The notes beneath the pieces are model-generated. The model was not told the DNA's origin. It did not search any database and saw nothing but the letters and a program-made list of their open reading frames with translations. A program made the position numbers and the translations under genes. From CAZBLP01 sp964492825 (GTDB lineage: Bacteria; DYJV01): DNA of 22,846 bases. Below are positions 7,801 to 15,273 of this stretch, piece by piece. Within the stretch, counting starts at the first letter, position 1. The number at the start of each line of letters is the position of its first letter. The stretch spans positions 1-22,846 of the forward strand of contig CAZBLP010000033.1 of the NCBI GenBank assembly GCA_964492825.1. The letters are read 5' to 3'.

Positions 7801-9384
7801 AAACATACCTATTACTGCTCGCTCATCTCTCCCGCATAACAGAATCACTCGCTCCTCTTTAGATACTCCCGCTCTTAACAATTTCATGCTTATCTCATCT
7901 GAATATCTGTCTAATTCTTCAAAACTTAAACTCCTATCTTCACATATTATACTCGCCTTTGAACCTAACCTTCCTGATACTTCTCGCAACCTTGATACTA
8001 TCGTCTCATCTACATTATATTCATATTCACTCTTATTAAATTCTTCTGTGATTCTTTTTATCTCATAATCTGGCACAACAGAGACATCTTTTAATTTTAT
8101 TTCCGGATTTTTAGTAAAAATATTAATTAAATGTATAAGACTTTTGGAAATTTGCCTGACAAAAAAATCAGATAACACAAGCCGGTTGTATTTAAAAAAA
8201 ATTTGGATTTTATTTACTGCAGGTATAATTGTAATTTCAAAATTGTAATGAGTATGCTCATAAAATTCCACTTTAACATTTTCATTTGCAAAACTCCCTT
8301 TTACAATTGAATTTATACTTTCATCAACAGGATAATTTTCAAAAATAAGAATGTGATCAAATATACCTGACTTAAGGGAGCTAAATTCAATAATATCTGA
8401 AAGAGGCACATATTCATAATCTTTTAAAGCAATTGAATTTTTGTGAATCTCTTTAAGAAATTCTTTTAAAAGAGTTTTTTCTGTTATTTTAGCTCTAAAA
8501 GGTAGAGTATTGATAAATAATCCCACCATTTTATCAAAATATTCAAACTCAAATGGTCTAACTGAAGTGGTATACCCAAAAACAATATCTTTAAAACCTG
8601 TATATTTGTTCAAAATAATGCTCCAAAAACCTCTGAAAGCATTACTTAGAGTAATCTTATTTTCAATACAAATTTTATTCAAAATTTCTGAAATATCTTT
8701 TTTTAACTCTACTTTTATTTCACCATCTTTATAATTGTTTAAAAATATATTCCCTGTAATTAAACTTGCTTCTGAAAAACCTTTTAAATAACTGTCCCAG
8801 AATTTTTTACCAGCTTTATGATCCTGTTTTTTCAACCACAGATAATAAGTTTTTTGTGAAGAATCAATAAAGCCATCATCTTTACCTTCTGAATAATATT
8901 TGAAAAAATTTGACAACACAATCCCTATGCTCCAGCCATCCATTAGAATATGATGAAAATTAAAGAAAAAACAGAATCTCTTATTATTTAATTTAATTAA
9001 TCTTACAGAATAAGGCGGTTTCTTTGAAATATTAAAACCTTTTTTAATATCGATTATTTTCAATTGCTCAATTTTATTAATCTGTTTTTTAATACTTAAA
9101 TTAGAAAAATCATCATAATAGTAAATTAAAGGATACTGCTTCAGAATGACTTGAAAAGGCGTTGGCTGATTTTCATATATAAAAACTGATCTAAAAATAT
9201 TATATTTTTTTACAATAAAATTCCATGATTCTATAAACTTATCAACATCTATAATTTCATTTAAATAAATAACTGCCTGTTCAAAATATGCAGAGTTCTC
9301 TGGATTTTCCAAACAATGAAAAAGTATACCTTGCTGTAATGGAGTGAGAGGAATGATATCATGTACATTCTCTTTTTTTAACAT
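4882..9384 (-). CDS. NRPS, domain order C-A(Gly)-T-C
   Basis: 1500-residue elongation enzyme. C1 (about 5-430) has HHILMDG (His144, His145, Asp149). Its opening, NVHDIIPLTPLQQGILFH, resembles TycB-type C domains that accept a D-configured donor. The A domain (about 445-930) has FTSGSTGKPKG, NVYGPTETT, YKTGDYGKY and NASGKVDRKRL; the pocket reads DILQLGVIWK, a glycine-type code. The T domain has IGGQS with Ser994. C2 (about 1042-1480) has HHIISDGW (His1177, His1178, Asp1182) and no following A domain, so its acceptor must be another protein, most simply the A-T protein at 1-1804. There is no TE. The tail ends NLSENLDEDF, which may be a docking peptide. Residues about 444-992 come from the 1644-bp repeat shared with the upstream NRPS. 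The start lies 16 bp after the previous gene. Confidence 0.95.
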   Translation of the reverse strand: MLKKENVHDIIPLTPLQQGILFHCLENPENSAYFEQAVIYLNEIIDVDKFIESWNFIVKKYNIFRSVFIYENQPTPFQVILKQYPLIYYYDDFSNLSIKKQINKIEQLKIIDIKKGFNISKKPPYSVRLIKLNNKRFCFFFNFHHILMDGWSIGIVLSNFFKYYSEGKDDGFIDSSQKTYYLWLKKQDHKAGKKFWDSYLKGFSEASLITGNIFLNNYKDGEIKVELKKDISEILNKICIENKITLSNAFRGFWSIILNKYTGFKDIVFGYTTSVRPFEFEYFDKMVGLFINTLPFRAKITEKTLLKEFLKEIHKNSIALKDYEYVPLSDIIEFSSLKSGIFDHILIFENYPVDESINSIVKGSFANENVKVEFYEHTHYNFEITIIPAVNKIQIFFKYNRLVLSDFFVRQISKSLIHLINIFTKNPEIKLKDVSVVPDYEIKRITEEFNKSEYEYNVDETIVSRLREVSGRLGSKASIICEDRSLSFEELDRYSDEISMKLLRAGVSKEERVILLCGRDERAVIGMFGILKSGCAYVPIEPKFPTDRSRYIYETSGSSIILTTKEYEDKAREISASSEIFYIDMEELSLSSDVSKVDIDIETDNLAYVMFTSGSTGKPKGVMIEHRNVISFYHNLGEIWGFKEEDKMLSVTTFTFDISVLEIICSILHGMSVVISTEEENYDPEKLYERGKQERCNVFQSTPSRLGMILEVCGDKFLDLFEKLLVGGEGLPFDMYEKLREKEGLESYNVYGPTETTIWSTSLSIRGSRELTIGKPLLNEQVYILGENMEVLPIGVTGELYIGGRGLGRGYILREDLTRDRYVDSPFIEGELLYKTGDYGKYREDGEIIFLGRRDEQVKIRGFRIELTEIESVVSRYEKIQKGVVCLLEGELVLYYKKALDFDIEELKEHMRRWLPDYMLPLYYMEVEDFPLNASGKVDRKRLIEDVGIESLSVVEVEESMNAREREVYEVFKEVLGKNNFSINSNFFQIGGQSIKAMRLLGFLQKKFKIPIKIKDLYQNSSVRELAYFIDNSANQVVDEIVKKNSEQKIFNLSRGQLGIFLHQELNKNSIAYITNGSYIFKENFQIDVFEKAFTILCKRHSILRTTFKFSQGKPVQIIHNEPVLEFLKIESSKEDAIDILKKYYKKTFDLSKLPLFRVVAIYNRKNGESIIGLIFHHIISDGWSDTIIAKEVSDIYNSLIKGGYMDDSNSFQYIDFVEYEKHYLESENAEADKLFWLSRLPSESIEIDIIPDNLRRAVKSNEGKRFNFEFSEDITNYIKLLARESNTTNFNVLLSAIYILIYMFSGEKRITVGIPAANRLKYEFQESIGFFMNLLPVYIELDESLKIVDFIKYITESTLECMKHQTYPFNKIVEESRISFSNNRHPFFDIMMVYHNNDDIEFKIEGARVEEFYTDSFTSRFDLDFEFIDGGKIRGFIEYDSYLYFESTIEKIYTRLCDIIKLIRNNNDSVESVISRIDPCLKIEVENIVNLSENLDEDF
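6410..8053 (-). repeat. 1644-bp direct repeat, copy 2 (A domain plus first half of T)
   Basis: Same sequence and orientation as 9615-11258, offset 3205 bp; I saw no mismatch. In coding direction it begins at the C-A linker (ITEEFNKSEYEY) and stops two bases into the second Gly codon of the T-domain motif FFQIGG, just before GQS. Both flanks are unrelated between copies. Its codons differ from the flanks: Ile is nearly always ATA, Arg is frequent and spelled AGA/AGG/CGA, and GAG is common. Confidence 0.97.
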
Positions 9385-9400
9385 AAGAGCTCCTTAATAA

Positions 9401-12400
9401 CTATTCAAAGATATTGTCTAAATCAGCTTCGTTCAACTCAGAGAATGTAAATTTTGAAGAAGATTTCTCATCAGAGTGCAGAATTGTATTTTCTTTTTTA
9501 TTTAGTTTTCCAGCTAATTCTTTTATGGTGTTGCTTTCAAAAATATCTTTTACAGAAACATTAAAACCAATAGTTTTTAATCTATTTGCCAATATTATAC
9601 CTTTTATTGAGTCACCTCCAATTTGGAAGAAGTTGGAATTAATAGAAAAGTTATTTTTACCAAGCACTTCCTTAAATACTTCATATACTTCCCTCTCTCT
9701 GGCATTCATAGATTCTTCAACTTCTACTACACTTAAACTCTCAATTCCCACATCTTCTATCAATCTCTTTCTGTCAACTTTGCCACTTGCATTTAACGGA
9801 AAATCTTCCACTTCCATATAATACAACGGCAACATATAATCAGGAAGCCATCTCCTCATATGTTCCTTTAACTCCTCTATGTCAAAATCTAATGCTTTCT
9901 TATAATACAATACCAATTCTCCCTCTAACAAACACACCACTCCCTTTTGTATCTTCTCATATCTACTCACTACACTCTCTATCTCTGTTAACTCTATCCT
10001 AAATCCTCTTATCTTTACCTGCTCGTCTCGCCTTCCTAAAAATATTATCTCTCCATCTTCCCTATATTTCCCATAATCTCCTGTCTTATACAACAATTCT
10101 CCTTCTATAAACGGACTATCTACATACCTATCTCTTGTCAAATCTTCTCTTAATATATAACCCCTTCCCAGGCCTCTGCCTCCTATATACAACTCTCCTG
10201 TCACTCCTATTGGCAACACTTCCATATTCTCTCCTAATATATACACCTGCTCATTTAACAGGGGCTTACCTATTGTTAATTCTCTGCTTCCTCTTATACT
10301 TAAACTTGTTGACCATATTGTCGTCTCTGTTGGACCATATACATTATAACTCTCCAAACCTTCCTTCTCTCTCAACTTCTCATACATATCAAACGGTAAT
10401 CCCTCTCCTCCTACAAGCAACTTCTCAAATAAATCCAAAAACTTATCTCCGCATACTTCCAGAATCATTCCCAATCTCGACGGTGTGCTTTGAAATACAT
10501 TGCATCTCTCTTGCTTCCCCCTCTCATACAACTTCTCAGGATCATAATTCTCTTCCTCTGTGGATATCACTACACTCATTCCGTGCAATATACTGCATAT
10601 TATCTCCAATACCGATATATCAAACGTAAATGTCGTTACTGACAACATCTTATCTTCTTCTTTAAATCCCCATATCTCTCCTAAATTATGATAAAACGAT
10701 ATTACATTCCTATGCTCTATCATTACTCCTTTTGGCTTGCCTGTACTACCACTTGTAAACATTACATAAGCCAAATTATCCGTCTCTATATCTATATCAA
10801 CTTTTGATACATCTGAACTTAAACTTAACTCTTCCATATCTATATAAAATATTTCTGAACTTGCACTTATCTCCCTTGCTTTATCCTCATATTCCTTTGT
10901 CGTTAATATTATACTGCTGCCACTTGTCTCATATATGTATCTGCTCCTGTCTGTAGGAAATTTCGGTTCTATCGGTACATAAGCACAACCACTCTTTAAT
11001 ATTCCAAACATACCTATTACTGCTCGCTCATCTCTCCCGCATAACAGAATCACTCGCTCCTCTTTAGATACTCCCGCTCTTAACAATTTCATGCTTATCT
11101 CATCTGAATATCTGTCTAATTCTTCAAAACTTAAACTCCTATCTTCACATATTATACTCGCCTTTGAACCTAACCTTCCTGATACTTCTCGCAACCTTGA
11201 TACTATCGTCTCATCTACATTATATTCATATTCACTCTTATTAAATTCTTCTGTGATTTGAATAAATTCTTCTGCAGACATATAAGATAAATCTGATAAA
11301 TTAACTGAATCATCCATTAGAATTTCTGCAAGAATATTAATATAATATTCTTTAAATCTTTTTATTGTTTCTTCTTTGAACAGAGCAGTTGAATATTCAA
11401 ATCTGCAGTTAATTCCATCTTTTGTGTCAATTGTTTCAAGCATTAAATCAAACATAGCTGTTTTTCTATTGTATCTGTATTCCTCGAAAACAATATTTTT
11501 CAATTTATAAACTCTGTCCTCTCCATTTTCAAAAATATACATAACATCAAAAAGGGGATTTCTGCTTAAGTCTCTTTCCACTTTCATATCATTTATAAGA
11601 TTTTCAAAAGGATACCTTGAATGCTCAAAGTCAGACAAAAACTGTTTCTGAGTATTTTCAAGTAATTCTTTTACACTAACATCATTGGAAACCTCAGCCA
11701 AAAAAACAAGAGTATTAGCAAACATTCCTATGGTATTTCTAAACTCTTCAGTTCTTGAATCCACCGGAATGCCAACTGAAATATACTCCTGTGCTGTTAG
11801 TTTTTTAAGTAAAATAATAAAACCTGTAAAAAACAGAGTAAACAATGAAATTCTTTTTTTTCTGCAAAAATCTTTTAAAGTTTCTGCTGTTTTTGAAGGA
11901 ATATGGAAATATAAATTTGCACCTCTGTAATCCTGATACTTTGGTCTTGGAAAATCAAAGGGTAGATGCAAAATTTCAACTTTATTATTCAGCCTATCCA
12001 GCCAGTATTTTTTATCAGACAGATAATCTTCTGACTTTGTATATTCTTTTTCCTTATTAGCGTATTTTCCAAAATCCTCAACACTGCCTCCTGGAAGCTT
12101 TCCTTCATAAAGATCCATAAATTCCCTGGCAAAAATATTAAGAGACAAACCATCTGCAACAATATGATGAAAATCTGTTAACAACAAAAATCTATTTTCA
12201 TTTATTTTTACAAGCTTTGCTCTAAATAAAAAGTCCTCTGAAAGGTTAAAAGGTTTTACAAAATCATCAATAATTTGCTCCATATCTCCATTAACAATTT
12301 CCTTATATTCAAGGTTAAACTTATGATTATTTTTAATTTTCTGAATAAATTTTCCATTTTCAAAGAAAAAATTAGTTTTTAACACAGGATGTCTTTCTAT

Positions 12401-14494
12401 TATCTGCTCAAAACACCAACTAAGTCTGCTTGTATCAACCTCACCCTGCAAAATAAAAACTGACGGCAGATTATATACCAGACCATTGCCTTCTATTTCT
12501 CCAAGCATATACAGTCTCTTTTGGGCAGAAGTCATCTCTGATTCTGTAATGCTTGAAGTAATGTAACAAACAGGTTTTTTCAAATTATCAACTTTGAATT
12601 CAAATCCATTTTCTCTCATTTCACAGATAGTTTCTTTAACTGCATTCTCAATTAATTCTATTTCTTTGTAAGTATGAGAAGCAGAGATAAAACAAATTCT
12701 TTTCTCCCAAGTGTAAATTCCCCTGTACATCATGCCGAAAAACATTAAATCCATTTCAATAGGATTTAGCTGCAAACTGTATTTACCATAACCTTCAAAC
12801 CTAAACATTGATGAAAAATAATTTAAGGTAACAGGAACACTATTTTTGTAAAAAAAATTATTAATCCGGCCTGCAAGAAGATGCATTAACTGATTTGTCT
12901 TATCTTGAAGAAAAGTTCCATGCTTTTTTATATGAAGCAAACTTGCTTTAACAGCTGCAAGAGCAAGAGGATGTTTAAAATATGTGCCAGCAAAAAAAGT
13001 CATACCAGCTTCAGGAACAGAAGCATCACCAAATTGCCAGAACCCTCCATCAATTGCATCAAGATATTTTGATTTGCCGGCAACTGCACTAACAGGTACT
13101 CCTCCACCTAATGCTTTGCCATAGATAACAATATCTGCAACAATTCCCGATATTGCCTGAAATCCTCCAGGATGGCTTCTAAAACCTGTTATAGTCTCAT
13201 CAAAAATTAAAGCAAACCCATTATTATCAGCTAACTCTTTAACCTCTTTTATAAACTCAAAAGGCTGTAATGAAGGGTTTCTGCTTTGAACAGGCTCAAT
13301 AAGGACCCCTGCAATGTGGCTTGCATTTTTCTTTATATACTCAAGGGCTTCTTCACTGCCATAATTAAGGACTTTAACATTCTCTACAGCACCATTTACT
13401 ATTCCTGGTGCAGAAGGATAAGTGTCACCATGTATATTTATGGCAAGAACACCATCTGTAGTTCCATGATACGAATTGCTAAACAGAATTATACCATCTC
13501 TTTTAGTAACCGTTCTTGCAAGCCTTATTGCAAACATAACAGCTTCAGAACCTGAGTTGCAAAAAGCAACTCTTTCCACACCGGTTAATTCACAAATAAG
13601 AGAAGCTACTTCTCCTGAAAGTTTAAGCTGAGGACCTAACTCAAAACCTTTATCAAGTTGCTCTTCAATGGCTTTTTTAACAAAATCAAGGTTGTGCCCA
13701 AGAAAAACAGAGCCGTATCCCATTGCAATATCAACATATTCATTGCCATCAACATCCCAAAACTTAGCTCCATAAGATTTTTCCGATATAATCGGGTATA
13801 TTAACTCTTTCAGACTAAATCTAAATCCAAGAGAGTTAATCCAGTCGGCAATATTTTTTCTTTTGGACTGAATCCATTCTTTTGAGTTTTTTGTTTTTTG
13901 ATTGTATCTTTTTATAAAATCATTTAAAAACTTTTGCTGAATTTCATTTAAGGAATCAGCACTCTTTTTAATGGGACTAAAATCTATTTTGGGAATGGTT
14001 TTTCTTTTAAATACAGATGGTGTTGATATTTCAGATGATAGCTGAAAAGTATCCTTGATCTTTCCTTTTTGCAAAATCTCAAGCTGTTTATTGATAATTC
14101 TCTCAACAAGCTGCAACTGTGCTTTGAATAAATTATCATCTATTACCTTAACATCTTGTTGAAAACATTCCATATGGAATAATTCTTTTTCTTCTATATC
14201 TAAACTTGTATCAAGCTTGCTTTCTTCTGAATTTGACTCTTCATCCATATCAGGGATATCTGTGGAAAATTTCTTAATATGCTCTGATATTTTATTGAGT
14301 GTGTCCAATGTTTCATAAAAATCTTTCATATCTATTTTTATAGTGAATCTATCAATAATACCCTGCCTGAGTTGAACAAGCATTAAAGAATCAAATCCCA
14401 TTTCAAAAAGATTTATATCACTCCTAATATCTGTTTTATCCCACCAGGTTATATCATGAACTATATCTATCAAAACTTTTGTAATGTTATTCAT
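9401..14494 (-). CDS. PKS-NRPS hybrid: ACP-aminotransferase-C-A(Gly)-T
   Basis: 1697 residues. ACP (about 1-75) has GFDSL with Ser36. A polar linker of about 130 residues follows. The class III PLP aminotransferase (about 215-635) has NSGSEAV, IFDETITGF and YGKALGG with the Schiff-base Lys at 460. By analogy with MycA and McyE it converts the ACP-bound beta-ketoacyl chain to a beta-aminoacyl chain. The C domain (about 655-1070) has HHIVADG (His776, His777, Asp781). The A domain lies in residues about 1079-1600 with glycine-type pocket DILQLGVIWK. T has IGGDSIKGI with Ser1629; this GGDSI form is typical of T domains that precede an epimerase, yet none follows. The protein ends about 60 residues later with FSELNEADLDNIFE, a possible short docking motif. 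Start: AGAGG six bases before the ATG (14494-14492). First gene of the leftward operon and the entry point from the PKS encoded opposite. Confidence 0.95.
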   Translation of the reverse strand: MNNITKVLIDIVHDITWWDKTDIRSDINLFEMGFDSLMLVQLRQGIIDRFTIKIDMKDFYETLDTLNKISEHIKKFSTDIPDMDEESNSEESKLDTSLDIEEKELFHMECFQQDVKVIDDNLFKAQLQLVERIINKQLEILQKGKIKDTFQLSSEISTPSVFKRKTIPKIDFSPIKKSADSLNEIQQKFLNDFIKRYNQKTKNSKEWIQSKRKNIADWINSLGFRFSLKELIYPIISEKSYGAKFWDVDGNEYVDIAMGYGSVFLGHNLDFVKKAIEEQLDKGFELGPQLKLSGEVASLICELTGVERVAFCNSGSEAVMFAIRLARTVTKRDGIILFSNSYHGTTDGVLAINIHGDTYPSAPGIVNGAVENVKVLNYGSEEALEYIKKNASHIAGVLIEPVQSRNPSLQPFEFIKEVKELADNNGFALIFDETITGFRSHPGGFQAISGIVADIVIYGKALGGGVPVSAVAGKSKYLDAIDGGFWQFGDASVPEAGMTFFAGTYFKHPLALAAVKASLLHIKKHGTFLQDKTNQLMHLLAGRINNFFYKNSVPVTLNYFSSMFRFEGYGKYSLQLNPIEMDLMFFGMMYRGIYTWEKRICFISASHTYKEIELIENAVKETICEMRENGFEFKVDNLKKPVCYITSSITESEMTSAQKRLYMLGEIEGNGLVYNLPSVFILQGEVDTSRLSWCFEQIIERHPVLKTNFFFENGKFIQKIKNNHKFNLEYKEIVNGDMEQIIDDFVKPFNLSEDFLFRAKLVKINENRFLLLTDFHHIVADGLSLNIFAREFMDLYEGKLPGGSVEDFGKYANKEKEYTKSEDYLSDKKYWLDRLNNKVEILHLPFDFPRPKYQDYRGANLYFHIPSKTAETLKDFCRKKRISLFTLFFTGFIILLKKLTAQEYISVGIPVDSRTEEFRNTIGMFANTLVFLAEVSNDVSVKELLENTQKQFLSDFEHSRYPFENLINDMKVERDLSRNPLFDVMYIFENGEDRVYKLKNIVFEEYRYNRKTAMFDLMLETIDTKDGINCRFEYSTALFKEETIKRFKEYYINILAEILMDDSVNLSDLSYMSAEEFIQITEEFNKSEYEYNVDETIVSRLREVSGRLGSKASIICEDRSLSFEELDRYSDEISMKLLRAGVSKEERVILLCGRDERAVIGMFGILKSGCAYVPIEPKFPTDRSRYIYETSGSSIILTTKEYEDKAREISASSEIFYIDMEELSLSSDVSKVDIDIETDNLAYVMFTSGSTGKPKGVMIEHRNVISFYHNLGEIWGFKEEDKMLSVTTFTFDISVLEIICSILHGMSVVISTEEENYDPEKLYERGKQERCNVFQSTPSRLGMILEVCGDKFLDLFEKLLVGGEGLPFDMYEKLREKEGLESYNVYGPTETTIWSTSLSIRGSRELTIGKPLLNEQVYILGENMEVLPIGVTGELYIGGRGLGRGYILREDLTRDRYVDSPFIEGELLYKTGDYGKYREDGEIIFLGRRDEQVKIRGFRIELTEIESVVSRYEKIQKGVVCLLEGELVLYYKKALDFDIEELKEHMRRWLPDYMLPLYYMEVEDFPLNASGKVDRKRLIEDVGIESLSVVEVEESMNAREREVYEVFKEVLGKNNFSINSNFFQIGGDSIKGIILANRLKTIGFNVSVKDIFESNTIKELAGKLNKKENTILHSDEKSSSKFTFSELNEADLDNIFE
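9615..11258 (-). repeat. 1644-bp direct repeat, copy 1 (A domain plus first half of T)
   Basis: Matches 6410-8053 throughout as far as I could compare. It ends in the GGT codon before GAC-TCA (Asp-Ser), whereas the other copy ends in GGC before CAA-AGT (Gln-Ser). Each copy is read in the same phase within its own gene, although the 3205-bp offset is not a multiple of three. No transposase, terminal inverted repeat or target duplication is visible at the edges. Confidence 0.97.
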
Positions 14495-14729
14495 TTTGAA
14501 CCTCTCATAACATCAAAATGCATTTTACTACAGATAAAAAAATAGCATAATTCTAAACAAATAGCAAGAATAAACTTGACTTTTTATTTTTTTTAATCTA
14601 CACTAATATATATTTTTTTTGAATCTCCGCAAAAAAACAAAAAAGTGCTTGATAAAAAGATCGTTGAATGTTAAATATATGATATAACCATAAAAAATCT
14701 TTTAAATTTTTATTTTTAAGGAGGGTGAC
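14495..14729. promoter_or_regulatory. Divergent intergenic region between NRPS and PKS operons
   Basis: 235 bp, very AT-rich, between two divergent starts. It should carry the promoters for both halves of the pathway, so the two operons could be co-regulated from here. The leftward gene has the Shine-Dalgarno AGAGG; the rightward gene has AAGGAGGGTGAC just before the ATG at 14730. I see one fair rightward sigma-70 promoter, listed separately, and no clear leftward one. No convincing operator palindrome or small ORF is visible. Confidence 0.6.
14576..14604 (+). promoter_or_regulatory. Candidate sigma-70 promoter for the PKS operon
   Basis: TTGACT (14576-14581, 5 of 6 to consensus), a 17-base spacer, then TACACT (14599-14604, 4 of 6). 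Transcription would start near 14611, leaving a leader of about 120 bases before the DUF697 gene. AT-rich DNA yields such matches by chance. Confidence 0.45.
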
Positions 14730-15266
14730 ATGGCAACTGTTAAAGAAAACGTAAAAGAAGAATTAAAAAAAGAAGCTACTACTGATAAAGAGAAAGAATC
14801 CACTGTATTAGCTGAAAGCTCAGAGGTAAAAAGCATTTTAAAAAATCATGTTTACCTTTCAGCAGGTATGGGTTTGGTACCTATCCCTATTGTTGATATG
14901 GCTGGCCTTACTGCTATTCAGATTGATATGATTTATAAACTTAGTAAAGTCTACAATCTTCCTTTTTCAAAAGATAGAGTAAAATCTATTATTTCCGCTC
15001 TTGCTGGGAGTATTGCTCCTGTTATGCTTACAGGTAGTGTTGCAAGTTTTCTCAAAATAATCCCTATAGTAGGTTCTTTTGCAGGGCCTTTGGCAGTTGG
15101 TGGAACTGGTGCAGCTTTTACTTATGCTCTTGGAAAAGTATTTATCCAGCATTTTGAAACAGGTGGAAATATTCTAAACTTTGACCCTGTAAAAATGCAA
15201 AAATATTTTAAGGAGCAATTTGAAAAAGGTAAACAATATGCTTCTAACCTAAAAAAAACAGCATAA
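14730..15266 (+). CDS. DUF697-like small membrane-associated protein
   Basis: 178 residues; biochemical role unknown. It has a charged N-terminal tail (about 1-35, Lys/Glu-rich), then hydrophobic Gly/Pro-rich segments: YLSAGMGLVPIPIVDMAGLT (about 42-61), a stretch around residues 90-105, and IPIVGSFAGPLAVGGTGAAF about 110-130. The pattern 'VPIPIVD-aa-LTAIQ-MIYKLSK-Y' followed by 'PIVGS-GP-A-GGT-A-TYALGK' is what I know from the DUF697 family, found alone or fused to GTPases such as YcjF relatives. The C-terminus is a charged amphipathic helix. The ATG has a strong site, AAGGAGGGTGAC. It is the first gene of the rightward operon, with only seven bases between its stop and the PKS start, so it is probably co-expressed and translationally coupled to it. 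A role in membrane localisation or self-protection is a guess from position. Confidence 0.8.
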   Translation: MATVKENVKEELKKEATTDKEKESTVLAESSEVKSILKNHVYLSAGMGLVPIPIVDMAGLTAIQIDMIYKLSKVYNLPFSKDRVKSIISALAGSIAPVMLTGSVASFLKIIPIVGSFAGPLAVGGTGAAFTYALGKVFIQHFETGGNILNFDPVKMQKYFKEQFEKGKQYASNLKKTA

Positions 15267-15273
15267 AAATTAA

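Noticed and set aside
9414..9821. Plus-strand 135-residue open frame
   Set aside because: Antisense to the T domain and end of the A domain of the NRPS; part lies in the repeat and no domain is seen.
6410..11258. Insertion sequence or composite transposon as the cause of the repeat
   Set aside because: No transposase, terminal inverted repeats or target duplications; the edges match domain boundaries of NRPS modules instead.
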